In this document: in pieces, positions 17,836 to 26,258 of the stretch
Position numbering within the stretch: the stretch's first letter is position 1
Layout of the letters: each line of letters starts with the position of its first letter
NCBI GenBank assembly: GCA_965223675.1
Contig: OZ245013.1
Span: 62,001 to 126,000 of the forward strand
Origin: JAGQKC01 sp965223675
GTDB taxonomy: Bacteria > Nitrospirota > Nitrospiria > Nitrospirales > UBA8639
Direction: 5' to 3'
Length of the DNA: 64,000 bases
The notes under the pieces: generated by a model
Told to the model about the DNA's origin: nothing
The model's input: the letters and a program-made list of their open reading frames with translations, nothing else
Database searches by the model: none
Made by a program: the position numbers and the translations under genes

Positions 17836-18723
17836 ATGGACATAATCTCAACTTCTACTCCAAGCCGAAAACACACTCGATCTCATCTACAAGTAGAGGT
17901 TGTACAAGATGGGCAGGATATGATGAATGAACACAGTAGTTTAGAACGAGGCGATGAACAGGTGTACACTCGACCCAAGATCGAAATTCAAGACATGAAT
18001 TTTTTCTACGGACTCAATCAGGCGCTCTTTAAAGTCAATCTGACCATTCCTGAACATCGTGTGACAGCGTTCATTGGTCCTTCAGGCTGTGGCAAGTCCA
18101 CATTACTTCGTTGCTTAAATCGATTAAATGACCTGGTAGTTGGTGCCCGTGTCGAGGGAAAAGTTTCGATCGACGGACAGGATATCTATCAGCCGGAAAT
18201 TGATGTCACAGATTTACGAACACGCGTTGGAATGGTGTTTCAGAAGGTAAATCCGTTTCCCAAGACGATCTATCAAAATGTTGCCTATGGTCCGATGTTG
18301 CAAAAAATTACCAAAAAGTCCACACTCGATGAGATCGTTGAAAATAGTCTTAAAGGGGCAGGTTTGTGGGAGGAAGCGAAAGACCGGCTACATTCTAGTG
18401 CTCTTGGAATTTCAGGGGGACAACAGCAGCGGCTCTGTATTGCACGTGCCCTGGCTGTCAATCCTGATGTACTTCTCATGGACGAGCCATGCTCAGCGCT
18501 TGACCCGATCTCTACGGGAAAAATTGAAGAGTTACTCCATTCTCTTAAAGAACGATTAACCGTTGTCATTGTGACTCATAATATGCAACAAGCTGCTCGA
18601 GTCTCCGATTATACCGGGTTTTTCTTGCTGGGCGAATTGATTGAATACGATGACACGAAGAAAATCTTCACCAATCCAGGAGATCGGCGTACGGAAGATT
18701 ACGTCACCGGACGTTTCGGATAA
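17836..18723 (+). CDS. pstB: Phosphate ABC transporter ATPase PstB (system 1)
   Basis: About 295 residues from the ATG at 17836, or shorter from an ATG at 17920. The first roughly 40 residues are a non-conserved extension, and the PstB core starts at IEIQDMNFFYG. It has Walker A GPSGCGKST, the Q-loop FQKVNPFPKTIY, signature SGGQQQR, Walker B VLLMDEPCSALDP and switch THNM. It powers PstC/PstA and couples to PhoU/PhoR signalling. It follows pstA by 13 bases. An upstream in-frame start would overlap pstA heavily and is unlikely. Confidence 0.9.
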   Translation: MDIISTSTPSRKHTRSHLQVEVVQDGQDMMNEHSSLERGDEQVYTRPKIEIQDMNFFYGLNQALFKVNLTIPEHRVTAFIGPSGCGKSTLLRCLNRLNDLVVGARVEGKVSIDGQDIYQPEIDVTDLRTRVGMVFQKVNPFPKTIYQNVAYGPMLQKITKKSTLDEIVENSLKGAGLWEEAKDRLHSSALGISGGQQQRLCIARALAVNPDVLLMDEPCSALDPISTGKIEELLHSLKERLTVVIVTHNMQQAARVSDYTGFFLLGELIEYDDTKKIFTNPGDRRTEDYVTGRFG

Positions 18724-18802
18724 TGAAATGCCAGAATTTCTATGAATCAAGAAAGAACGGCCTTGAACTTCATGCACACTGCCAATCATATAAGGAGATA
18801 TC

Positions 18803-19468
18803 GTGCAACGTCACTTTGATGAAGAACTAGTCGAGCTCAAACAAAAGATATTGCGGATGGGTGCCCTAGTCGAGGATCAGATTCAGCAGGCCACGAAAGC
18901 TCTCATCGACCGAGATGAAATCCTTGCCCAACAAGTTATCGACAACGACCGAAGAGTGAATACCTTAGATGTTGAGGTAGATGAGGCGTGTCTTGAGTTG
19001 TTGGCACTCTATCAACCGGCCGCTCGCGATCTTCGGTTTATTACGACGGCGATGAAGATTTCTACCGACCTCGAACGGATGAGCGATTTAGCAGAAAATA
19101 TTTGTGAACGAACGATTGAACTCAATGAGGAACCGCAGCTCAAGCCCTATATCGATATCCCGGCCATGGCTGAGAAAAGCTTGAAAATGGTCGGAGAAGC
19201 GCTTGATGCCTTTGTTCGCGGTGATTCTGCGCTGGCTCGGCAAGTACTCGAGGAGGATGATGAGGTTGATGAACTGAATGAACAACTATTTCGTGAACTG
19301 CTTTCCTATATGATTGAAAATCCTAAAACCATATCACGAGCTATTCGATTATCTTTTATCTCGAAGTATATTGAACGCATCGCTGATCACGCGACGAATA
19401 TCGCCGAACTTGTGGTCTATTTAGTCGAAGGAAAGATCATTCGCCATACCCTCCCTGTTGAATCCTAG
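18803..19468 (+). CDS. phoU: Phosphate signalling protein PhoU
   Basis: 221 residues from GTG at 18803, preceded by AAGGAGAT. It shows two PhoU repeats of three helices each. Metal-binding-like acidic patches are DVEVDEACLELLALYQP with ARDLRFITTAMKISTDLERMSD in the first half, and RAIRLSFISKYIERIADHATNIAE in the second. PhoU restrains Pst uptake and keeps PhoR in phosphatase mode in high phosphate. It is the last gene of the operon. No clear terminator is visible just after the stop. Confidence 0.92.
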   Translation: MQRHFDEELVELKQKILRMGALVEDQIQQATKALIDRDEILAQQVIDNDRRVNTLDVEVDEACLELLALYQPAARDLRFITTAMKISTDLERMSDLAENICERTIELNEEPQLKPYIDIPAMAEKSLKMVGEALDAFVRGDSALARQVLEEDDEVDELNEQLFRELLSYMIENPKTISRAIRLSFISKYIERIADHATNIAELVVYLVEGKIIRHTLPVES

Positions 19469-19703
19469 TAGCCCTCCGAATTTTAGTATCTTAGTTTATC
19501 GCTCATTGCCGTTAAAACAAACTTGGAAGTCCTTTAAGCCGGGCCTAGGTTCTTCTCTCAATCTGTTACATTGAATTTATCCATCCGTAATCAATCCGAA
19601 ATTCGGCTCCAGTACACTAGGCTTGAACAAGAGAGAACGTGCAAGTGAAATATCGCAACACTCTTTGCGTGCAGTAAGCCTTATAGAATTCTAAGGAGGT
19701 AAT

Positions 19704-19910
19704 ATGATAAGGCGTGTCTTTATACCAACGTTTGGTAATATTTGTGACTGGGAATGTTCGCACTGTGGGTATCGTTGGGAAGCTTCATCCAGCCAAGATA
19801 ACTGTCCTTCATGTCAGTTAGAAGACCAATTGAATTACCCATGCGAAATGTTCAATCGTTCACTGACGAACATGAAGGTCAAAATCTTATATTATAGCGT
19901 ATCCAAATAA
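19704..19910 (+). CDS. Small zinc-ribbon protein
   Basis: 68 residues with a near-perfect ribosome-binding site (TAAGGAGGT, 5 bases before ATG). Two cysteine pairs, CSHC at about 18-21 and CPSC at about 34-37, separated by 12 residues, form a rubredoxin-like or zinc-ribbon knuckle. A further cysteine sits near 47. The part after the ribbon looks unrelated and may be read-through into decayed DNA, since transposase remnants begin shortly after. Function unknown. Confidence 0.6.
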   Translation: MIRRVFIPTFGNICDWECSHCGYRWEASSSQDNCPSCQLEDQLNYPCEMFNRSLTNMKVKILYYSVSK

Positions 19911-20039
19911 GTTCCAAACATACAAATAGCACAATCCCAGCGCGGTACGGCGGGGAACAATGCGGAAGTTATTAGTCTGAAACGAGCAGGTATCGAGAGG
20001 GCACAGAGCCTGGTGAAAGGCCTTTATAACGGAGCTTCC

Positions 20040-20655
20040 TGGTGTCCAAACTTGATCAACCCGGAAATAGCACTTGAAATTACGTTTCTTTTGGGACGAG
20101 ACAGGGGATGCTTCCGGTAGCCGCGGTCCGAGAGTCCGTAATAGAAACCGTCTTGCCGGGCTTGGCGTTTGTCCGCTTGCCGAGTATACGCGCTATCCCC
20201 GAAGTTGCAACTCCTCCAGCATCTGGCCGTCATGAACCTTGGCCGTGGTAACCTGAATGAATAATCGGTTGCCCATGCGCCTGCACGCCGATATGCCCTT
20301 TGGCCCCGAAATGCCACGTGTTATTCTTGCGTGTCGAACTCATCTCGGGGTCCCGTTCCTTAATGTTTTGCTTGCTGTTCCACGATGGCTTTCAGCAAAC
20401 CCATGGGTGGCTAAAAACTGTTGCCAGGATCTGTTGCGACAGCCATGCTCTTCCAAGAGATGCCGAAAGACATCCGGAATCACTCCCCCGAAACAGTCAA
20501 ACCCTAGGAAGCTTTGTCAAGAGGGCTTCTTCCATCAGGGGACTCAAATTGTGCCATGCGATGCGGGGGACGGCCTCCGGTGCTCTTGTAATACGGGTAG
20601 ATCACCTCCTCCAGTTGTTGCCATGGCACGACCTGGTTCATGGTGGTTTGCATGA
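20040..20655 (-). pseudogene. Decayed IS5-family transposase
   Basis: Reading leftward, an IS5-type transposase can be followed through several frame changes. NQVVPWQQLEEVIYPYY and a GGRPP turn come first. NLSPLMEEALLT, FRHLLEEHG then LSQQILATV, DPEMSSTRKNNTWHFGAKG, VTTAKVHDGQMLEELQL and DSAYTRQADKRQARQDGFYY follow in different frames. Parts between these blocks are missing and the C-terminus is absent. The upstream end is open in the frame of the DUF2235-PilZ gene, so that protein now ends in transposase sequence. Local G+C looks higher than the surroundings. I could not define terminal inverted repeats. Confidence 0.75.
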
Positions 20656-22162
20656 GGGCTATTTTACAGGATCCAAGCACTTTTGCAGAAAATTTCAGCC
20701 CTAGACTAAACTTGTTTTGCCAAACGACCTCTCCACGATGGGATGTGCCAAAATACTCTGATTCATGAATTTCGAGCTTGAGTGTTTGCCCAATACGGTT
20801 TTGCAGGTCTGACATCTGTAGTTTGGCGCCGCCATGGGGTGAAAAATCGATAATACGGCAGTCTTCGTAGATATCGTTTCTAGAGACTTGTCCAGTTGCA
20901 TGAAGCCGTTTTCTTGGTTGATCTCGTTTGCAATAGTATTTTTCTCGAAACACCGAAAGCTTGTTGATAGCAGGTGACAGGTTGTTGGGTTGATAGCAAT
21001 TGCCTTTTTCAGAGATTTCGCAAGCGACATATTTTTGAAAGGCACTTTCATGAATCATTTCATTGACGGTAAGGTTCGATTCTGTGAATAAGCGTTCCTT
21101 GATATTCCTAAAAAGAGGAGAATTACTCGGGGTCTTGAAATGCAATCTGGTAATTTTCGGTCGATTGCCAATGACTCGATCTCGTGGGAACACTCCTAAT
21201 GGGATTAACCCTTTATAGAAAAGACTCAGAGAGTTCTCCGGCTTACTCGCTTCTCGATTGATATTCTTTTGAATCTCTTTTGGAAAATTCGGCGGAAAGT
21301 GCAGTCCGCAATCAATAGCTCGCTTGACCATCCAGAGCAGTGTTTCGCTCGACAGGGTAATGTTATACGCCCCGCCACCTACATCAGAATGCGATCCTGG
21401 AAACCAAGTTTGACAGACGTCTTTTGTGCAGGATGGCCTATCAGGATTGTCTTCTAACTTAGACCATAAATTCGGTTTAAACGGACTGCGACGTTCGTCA
21501 ATCGCTAGAGCGTGGTAGCCATACTCGATATGACTTCCGATTTCTGTATTAAAAAAACCGACCCATCTTCTTGTTAAAGGTCCGATATAGGGGATGGGGA
21601 GACCAAGCGCTCCCACGGTATCCCACACGCCCAAAAATCTGATTGTGATTTGTCGAGTATGGTGCGAAGCTATGAATTCATCATAGAACGGAAGATTTTT
21701 TCTCTTTTGTGGATGGGTGTTGTAATAACGGAATGCGGTCGGCAACTTATGAAGATCTGTCGAATACAGTAACCCCACCGCCCCAATCATTCCGGCTAAG
21801 GCTCTTACGGTATATGCGCCACGACTGAACCCGAAAAAATACAGTTCATCCCCGGCGACATAGTTATGACAAACAAACCGGTATGCCTTAATGATGCGTG
21901 ATGACAGCCCATAGCCTGTAGCTCCCCCGAGCATGCGATAGCCAATTCCTCCGTCAGTGCCAACGCCAGAGTCATAATAGATAATTTGGTGGTGCCCGTG
22001 ATCATCGACGGGAGATACCGCTCTCGCCACTCGGAGCACATTAGTCGGACGATATCGTTTGCGGTCGAGCCGCACTTCAGGTTTATTCCACGTTCCATCA
22101 CAACAGACAACGATTTTCTTGGGCGTATAAGTCGAGGGGTTCATTTGTTCACAATCATACAT
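20504..22162 (-). CDS. DUF2235 alpha/beta-hydrolase fused to a PilZ domain, with transposase-derived tail
   Basis: 552 residues. The N-terminal part (about 15-300) is a DUF2235 hydrolase, the fold of T6SS Tle1-type phospholipases: CDGTWNKP near the start, nucleophile elbow GFSRG with Ser113, Asp181 in GVWDTVGALG and His258 in PGSHSDVGGG. Residues about 410-493 form a PilZ domain with both cyclic-di-GMP-binding motifs, RxxxR at 413-417 (RDQPR) and DxSxxG at 439-444 (DFSPHG), ending VVWQNKFSLGLKFS. From about residue 505 the sequence is IS5 transposase, so the native C-terminus was replaced after the PilZ fold. There is no signal peptide and no T6SS gene nearby. Alternative start at 22144. Confidence 0.75.
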   Translation of the reverse strand: MYDCEQMNPSTYTPKKIVVCCDGTWNKPEVRLDRKRYRPTNVLRVARAVSPVDDHGHHQIIYYDSGVGTDGGIGYRMLGGATGYGLSSRIIKAYRFVCHNYVAGDELYFFGFSRGAYTVRALAGMIGAVGLLYSTDLHKLPTAFRYYNTHPQKRKNLPFYDEFIASHHTRQITIRFLGVWDTVGALGLPIPYIGPLTRRWVGFFNTEIGSHIEYGYHALAIDERRSPFKPNLWSKLEDNPDRPSCTKDVCQTWFPGSHSDVGGGAYNITLSSETLLWMVKRAIDCGLHFPPNFPKEIQKNINREASKPENSLSLFYKGLIPLGVFPRDRVIGNRPKITRLHFKTPSNSPLFRNIKERLFTESNLTVNEMIHESAFQKYVACEISEKGNCYQPNNLSPAINKLSVFREKYYCKRDQPRKRLHATGQVSRNDIYEDCRIIDFSPHGGAKLQMSDLQNRIGQTLKLEIHESEYFGTSHRGEVVWQNKFSLGLKFSAKVLGSCKIALMQTTMNQVVPWQQLEEVIYPYYKSTGGRPPHRMAQFESPDGRSPLDKAS

Positions 22163-22370
22163 CTACCAAGAAATTAGGAGGTGAGCACTCCTTCTTGGTC
22201 GGTAGTCCTTGGGATTTAAATCTGGCAAGAAAAATGTATGTAGGATATCAGAAAGAACATAAGTATTATGACATATTTTCTTCCACAGTCCACGGAAAAT
22301 TTAGCCATGATATTGTGGGTGACCGACTGTCTGTCCCAACCATTCTAGTAAAAAAATCTGTTCAAAGATC

Positions 22371-22405
22371 TCCCTTCTTTGTAAGGAGGGAACTAAAGGG
22401 AGGTA
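22371..22405. repeat. Small palindromic interspersed repeat
   Basis: TCCCTTCTT and AAGGAGGGA (22371-22379 and 22383-22391) form a hairpin with one wobble pair. A further AAAGGGAGG follows, able to compete for the left arm. This is the shape of common miniature palindromic repeats. It lies in a 121-codon open frame at 22195-22560 that I do not accept as a gene. Confidence 0.5.
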
Positions 22406-22798
22406 GAGCAAGACTGCACGGTCATGCCTGTAATGCTTCATTCCTATGGTGGGAAGTCGCTAAGATCACTGAGTTGAATGGACTTGCATTTTTAGCTGAA
22501 CCTGGCACAATGCCGCTTGATCTCCCAGACAAGCCAAGAGGGCGCTACAAATGTCGTTAGAAAATCTTCATTAAAAAATTGAGCCTATGAAAATGTCTCA
22601 AACGCATGGTTCACCGAGGTTGATTGTTTGGTAAATGGGAACGTCAAACCCAGTCAGCAAATATACACTCCTCACCTCAATCCATCTTTCTGGCTTGAGC
22701 GATCGTACGCTTGTGATCTACAATGTTCCTCTAGGTATACGTCATGATCCTTTTCTTGGCGCAGGGGAAAACAAGTAAAATGTATACTGAGGAACTCT

Positions 22799-23008
22799 AT
22801 GGGAAAGTGGATTGTTGCAGATGCTGAACACCTCGGCGGTGCTCCAAGAGTGCCTGGCGCTCGAATTTCAGTAGCTTTCTTGCTGGAACTTCTGTCCTGC
22901 GGGATGACTATCCCTGAGATTACGAAGGAATATCCCAGCCTGAGTGAAGAAGCCATCCGTGGAACGTTAGCTGAGCTGGCTCACTCCGATCTGTTACATG
23001 CCTTGTGA
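22799..23008 (+). CDS. DUF433 family antitoxin
   Basis: 69 residues with GAGGAA 5 bases before ATG. The pattern GGAPRVPGARISVAFLLELL, then ITKEYPSLSEEAIRGTLAEL, is the DUF433 helix-turn-helix fold. DUF433 proteins are usually found as antitoxins upstream of DUF5615 PIN-like toxins, as here. The stop codon overlaps the GTG start of the toxin gene by 4 bases. The antitoxin looks intact while its partner is broken. Confidence 0.85.
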   Translation: MGKWIVADAEHLGGAPRVPGARISVAFLLELLSCGMTIPEITKEYPSLSEEAIRGTLAELAHSDLLHAL

Positions 23009-23334
23009 AGATTCTGCTTGATGAGAACCTACCGGAGTCGTTAGCAGCGGCTCTCCAGCTGTTGGGACATCATGTGGATACCATCAACAGTTTGCGTCTA
23101 TAAGGTTTGGATAATGGTACGCTCTACCGCCAGGTGGGGCAAGACTACGAAATATGTTTTACCAAAGACGCCGGTTCTGTCCATAATGTTCGTCAGATGC
23201 GAAAGCCTTCCAAAGTAAAACTGCTGCGAGTTGTACTTCCACAACAACCTGCTAAACCCTTTGTCGACGCTTTTGTGAGAAAATTTCAACAGACCGATTG
23301 GCGACGTTATGATAACGGGAATGATTGGCCGTAA
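23005..23334 (+). pseudogene. DUF5615 PIN-like toxin gene interrupted by an in-frame stop
   Basis: Reading from GTG at 23005, the frame starts KILLDENLPESLAAALQLLGH, the DUF5615 N-terminus with its catalytic acidic residues, and reaches TAA at 23101-23103. The same frame continues GLDNGTLYRQVGQDYEICF and TKDAGSVHNVRQ to a natural stop at 23334. One substitution (a Lys AAA to TAA would suffice) explains it. The N-terminal peptide alone, 32 residues, cannot form the PIN fold, so the toxin is probably inactive unless the stop is read through or is a sequencing error. Confidence 0.8.
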
Positions 23335-23454
23335 GGCGTTACAACGAGGGCCGATAAACTCAATGGTTTCAACTCACCGCAATTCTGTTCATTATTGATG
23401 GGTTGTGCTCAGGGAAATTCAAATACAAATAGGGTCAAGTCTTTTGTTAAATAA

Positions 23455-23640
23455 TTATTTGCATCTTCTTGGTTGGAGGTGAGGATCCCGATGGTTGTTG
23501 GGAAAGGGGGAAGATGAGGTCATGTTGGATGCTTCGGTAGCGGCATGAGCCACAACATCTTCAAAGTCTTTCAACGGGGTTTCCAGAGCCATGCGGTTAG
23601 TCTTATCCGTAATCGGTGCGACGGTGAAACGTGTGAGCAA
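23455..23640 (-). pseudogene. Remnant of a PIN-domain (VapC-like) toxin
   Basis: Leftward from 23640 the frame has ITDKTNRMALETPLKDFEDVVAHAATEASNM (in two parts: TNRMALETPLKDFEDVV, then AHAATEASN). This matches the third conserved block of VapC-type PIN nucleases, with the acidic DFED. After it, a one-base shift restores HDLIF...GSSPPTKK, the usual C-terminal end. The N-terminal half is missing. It is one more decayed toxin gene in this accessory stretch. Confidence 0.5.
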
Positions 23641-23768
23641 GGTTTATGAGAATAGCTGACTCCAAATGTCCGATCAGGAGGCTCTGCTGGTTGTGATGAG
23701 GTTGCTCCTAAATTCGAGAGAATATTCTTTGGCCCATGGAGGGTGGAGTTATTGACTGAGTATAACTA

Positions 23769-23793
23769 TTAGTATAAAATATTTTTATACTAA
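23769..23793. promoter_or_regulatory. Perfect palindromic operator of the mazEF-type pair
   Basis: TTAGTATAAAA, three bases, then TTTTATACTAA: an 11-base perfect inverted repeat ending 22 bases before the antitoxin start. Type II antitoxins autorepress by binding such palindromes over their promoter. TATAAAAT within it could serve as the -10 region. The role is inferred from position. Confidence 0.65.
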
Positions 23794-23815
23794 CCTTTTG
23801 TTGAGGAGCTGCGCA

Positions 23816-24070
23816 GTGGGAAATGTCAAAACAGCCATATCGATTGACGAAGATTTATTTGACCAGGTGGAAGCCTTGGCCAAAACACTCAAGATTCCAC
23901 GGAGTCAGTTGTTTTCCAACGCGATACAAGCATACCTTCTTCGCAAGGAAAACCAACAACTTTTAGAAGACATCAATCAAGCCTATGAGCAACCACCAAC
24001 AGCTGCAGAGCGGACTCACCTTTCACGCATGAAGACGAAACTCCGTCGACGGGTTGTTGATCAATGGTAA
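23816..24070 (+). CDS. MazE/CopG-type ribbon-helix-helix antitoxin
   Basis: 84 residues from GTG at 23816, supported by GAGGAG 7 bases upstream. The N-terminal VKTAISIDEDLFDQVEALAK with LKIPRSQLFSNAIQAYL is a ribbon-helix-helix DNA-binding domain. The C-terminal half is charged and presumably wraps the toxin. It overlaps the MazF-like toxin gene by 7 bases. It should bind the palindrome at 23769-23793 and repress the pair. Confidence 0.85.
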   Translation: MGNVKTAISIDEDLFDQVEALAKTLKIPRSQLFSNAIQAYLLRKENQQLLEDINQAYEQPPTAAERTHLSRMKTKLRRRVVDQW

Positions 24071-24420
24071 TAAAACAAGGAGACGTGTTTTGGGTTAATC
24101 TGAGTGCTCCATCGGGATCGGGCCCTGGGTACCGCTACCCACACGTCGTTGTGCAGAACAATGTGTTTAATAACAGTCGTATTCATACGGTTGTGGTCTG
24201 TACCATCACCTCAAATCTTAAGCGAGCCGAATCACCAGGGAATGTCTTACTCTCCAAAGGAGAAGCCAACTTACCCAAGCAAAGTGTTGTGAATGTGACT
24301 CAATTATTTACAATTGATAAAACAGATTTAGAGAAAAAGATTGGTACACTCTCCATGTCACGTCTTCAGACCGTGCTGAACGGGGTTCGGTTAGTGCTCG
24401 ACCCACGAGATATCGAGTAA
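24064..24420 (+). CDS. MazF/PemK-family mRNA interferase toxin
   Basis: 118 residues, full length for the family. The N-terminus IKQGDVFWVNLSAPSGSGPGYRYPHVVVQN is the PemK signature, with the conserved Arg-Tyr-Pro and PHVVVQ strand. VVVCTITSNLKRA carries the second conserved block, and NVTQLFTIDKTDL the third. It would cleave cellular RNA at short sequence motifs when antitoxin is lost. A hairpin with a T-tract about 105 bases downstream probably ends the transcript. Confidence 0.9.
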   Translation: MVIKQGDVFWVNLSAPSGSGPGYRYPHVVVQNNVFNNSRIHTVVVCTITSNLKRAESPGNVLLSKGEANLPKQSVVNVTQLFTIDKTDLEKKIGTLSMSRLQTVLNGVRLVLDPRDIE

Positions 24421-24526
24421 GATTCTTTCCCTCCACAAATCAGCTGAAAAATAGGTTGAGAATAGAATTTACCCATCTAGCAAAATCTGGGCAATTGAAC
24501 ACACGGCTCATTCGCTTTTGCCTTGC

Positions 24527-24570
24527 AAAATGGCTCAAGGCCAGAGCACGAAATTAGGGCCATTTTTTTT
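24527..24570 (+). terminator. Rho-independent-type terminator after the toxin gene
   Basis: AAAATGGC (24527-24534) pairs with GCCATTTT (24559-24566) and is followed by further T residues to 24570. The loop is about 24 bases, longer than usual. It lies between the convergent mazF-type and acr3 genes and could work in both directions, though the plus-strand T-tract is the stronger. Confidence 0.55.
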
Positions 24571-24639
24571 AGAGAATTAATAAAGATCCTAAGATGAAGC
24601 CAAGGAAGAGTTCTTCAGTGTAGCTTGCTGAGGTGAAGA

Positions 24640-25737
24640 TTAGACTTTCAATGGGGCTGTAGTAACGGCACCATGTTCATACCAGGGGCGTGTGTTGTTC
24701 ACGATTTTTACGACCGACAGCATGACTGGCACTTCTACTAACACTCCCACGACCGTCGCGAGCGCTGCCCCAGAATTGAACCCGAATAATACGATAGCGG
24801 TAGCAACAGCCAGCTCAAAAAAATTACTCGCTCCAATTAAGGCCGATGGCCCAGCGACACAATGTGCCACTCCGAACGCTCGGTTTAGAAGATAGGCGAG
24901 ACCTGAATTGAAATACACCTGAATCAGGATAGGCACTGCCAGCATGGCGATGATCAACGGTTGGGTAAGTATTTGTTTTCCCTGAAAACCAAATAACAAC
25001 ACCAGCGTGGCGAGCAGTGCCGACAGCGAAATCGGATGCAACCTTGACAATGTCTGATCTAGCGTTTTTGTTCCTCCATTTTTCAGAAGATTCCGACGCC
25101 ACCACTGTGCAAGCACAACAGGAATCATGATGTACAGCACCACTGAGAGAAACAACGTATCCCATGGAACGACAATGGCCGATAAACCCAACAGGAACCC
25201 AACGATTGGGGCAAAGGCCACGATCATCATCAAGTCATTCAATGCCACCTGAGTGAGGGTGAAATGCGGTTCCCCTTTTGAGAGGTGACTCCAGACAAAA
25301 ACCATGGCTGTGCAAGGCGCTGCGGCTAACAGTATGAGCCCAGCAATATACGCATCCTGTTGTTCGACTGGGAGATACGGTGCAAAAACGCCCCGAATGA
25401 ATAGCCAGCCAAGCATAGCCATGGAAAAAGGCTTAACCGCCCAATTGATGAAAAGCGTGATCGCGACTCCCTTCCAATGACTTTTCACTTCGTGAAGGGC
25501 TGCAAAGTCAACTTTAAGTAGCATGGGTACAATCATGAGCCAGATGAGCACGGCAACGGGAATGTTCACTTGCGCTAGTTCCCATCCCCCTAGCATATGG
25601 AAGAACGAGGGAAACAGATGACCAAGTGTAATGCCCGCAAGAATACACAGGACGACCCACACCGTCAGAAAACGCTCAAAGGTTCCCATGTTTGCAGAAT
25701 CAGCAGTGTTGGTTGTTGTCTCACAGGCTATGCTCAT
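24640..25737 (-). CDS. acr3: Arsenite efflux permease Acr3
   Basis: 365 residues with about ten hydrophobic segments. It matches the Acr3 (BASS superfamily) arsenite/H+ antiporter class, including AAPCTAMVFVWSHLSKG with the functionally essential Cys, NDLMMIVAFAPIVGFLLG and SNFFELAVATAIVLFG. It would export arsenite made by the reductase encoded immediately upstream, with a 4-base overlap. It is the last gene of a four-gene arsenic operon. Confidence 0.92.
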   Translation of the reverse strand: MSIACETTTNTADSANMGTFERFLTVWVVLCILAGITLGHLFPSFFHMLGGWELAQVNIPVAVLIWLMIVPMLLKVDFAALHEVKSHWKGVAITLFINWAVKPFSMAMLGWLFIRGVFAPYLPVEQQDAYIAGLILLAAAPCTAMVFVWSHLSKGEPHFTLTQVALNDLMMIVAFAPIVGFLLGLSAIVVPWDTLFLSVVLYIMIPVVLAQWWRRNLLKNGGTKTLDQTLSRLHPISLSALLATLVLLFGFQGKQILTQPLIIAMLAVPILIQVYFNSGLAYLLNRAFGVAHCVAGPSALIGASNFFELAVATAIVLFGFNSGAALATVVGVLVEVPVMLSVVKIVNNTRPWYEHGAVTTAPLKV

Positions 25738-26258
25738 TGCCTATTCCTGTTGTGGTAGCTTTTCTCCTTCTCAACTCTCTCAAGATATTCTTTCAACCCT
25801 TTCCCGTCAATTGGCGTAGATGGAAGTGAAATGAGTTGTTGGATGCGTCGTTCTAATTCACGATAGATGGTTGCAAACGCCTTTAATCGGTCTGCGTGAC
25901 TTCCTTCTACTGATGCGGGGTCTGGAAGACTCCAGTGCGCCTTAGCAGGCTGTCCCGACCAGATTGGGCAGGGTTCGGCTGCCGCGCTATCACACACGGT
26001 AATGACCAAGTCGATGGTGGGAGAATTCATATCGGTGAATTCTTCCCAACTCTTACTTCGAAAGGTACTAGTTGAGTATCCCAGGGATCTAAGCAATTCA
26101 ATCGTCAAAGGGTTTACGGTTCCTGTTGGACGACTGCCCGCACTAAAGGCTGAAAATCGTGGATGTCCACATTTATTGAGGATTGCCTCGGCCATGACGC
26201 TCCGCGCCGAATTCCCCGTACATAAAAAGAGGACGTTAAAGTGATCAACATTCATCAT
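25734..26258 (-). CDS. arsC: Arsenate reductase, low-molecular-weight phosphatase type
   Basis: 174 residues from the ATG at 26258, chosen because it overlaps the arsI stop as ATGA. The P-loop FLCTGNSARS (Cys13) is the catalytic site of thioredoxin-linked ArsC. Two further cysteines, in TVCDSAAAEPCPIW, can relay the disulfide. It ends KEYLERVEKEKSYHN. It would reduce arsenate to arsenite for Acr3 export. A start further upstream is open but would sit inside arsI. Confidence 0.9.
   Translation of the reverse strand: MMNVDHFNVLFLCTGNSARSVMAEAILNKCGHPRFSAFSAGSRPTGTVNPLTIELLRSLGYSTSTFRSKSWEEFTDMNSPTIDLVITVCDSAAAEPCPIWSGQPAKAHWSLPDPASVEGSHADRLKAFATIYRELERRIQQLISLPSTPIDGKGLKEYLERVEKEKSYHNRNRQ

Noticed and set aside
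20504..22162. T6SS effector module for the DUF2235 protein
   Set aside because: No VgrG, PAAR, adaptor or immunity gene is near, and the C-terminus is PilZ, not a T6SS-related domain.
22195..22560. 121-codon open frame on the plus strand
   Set aside because: It contains a palindromic interspersed repeat, has no ribosome-binding site and resembles no family.
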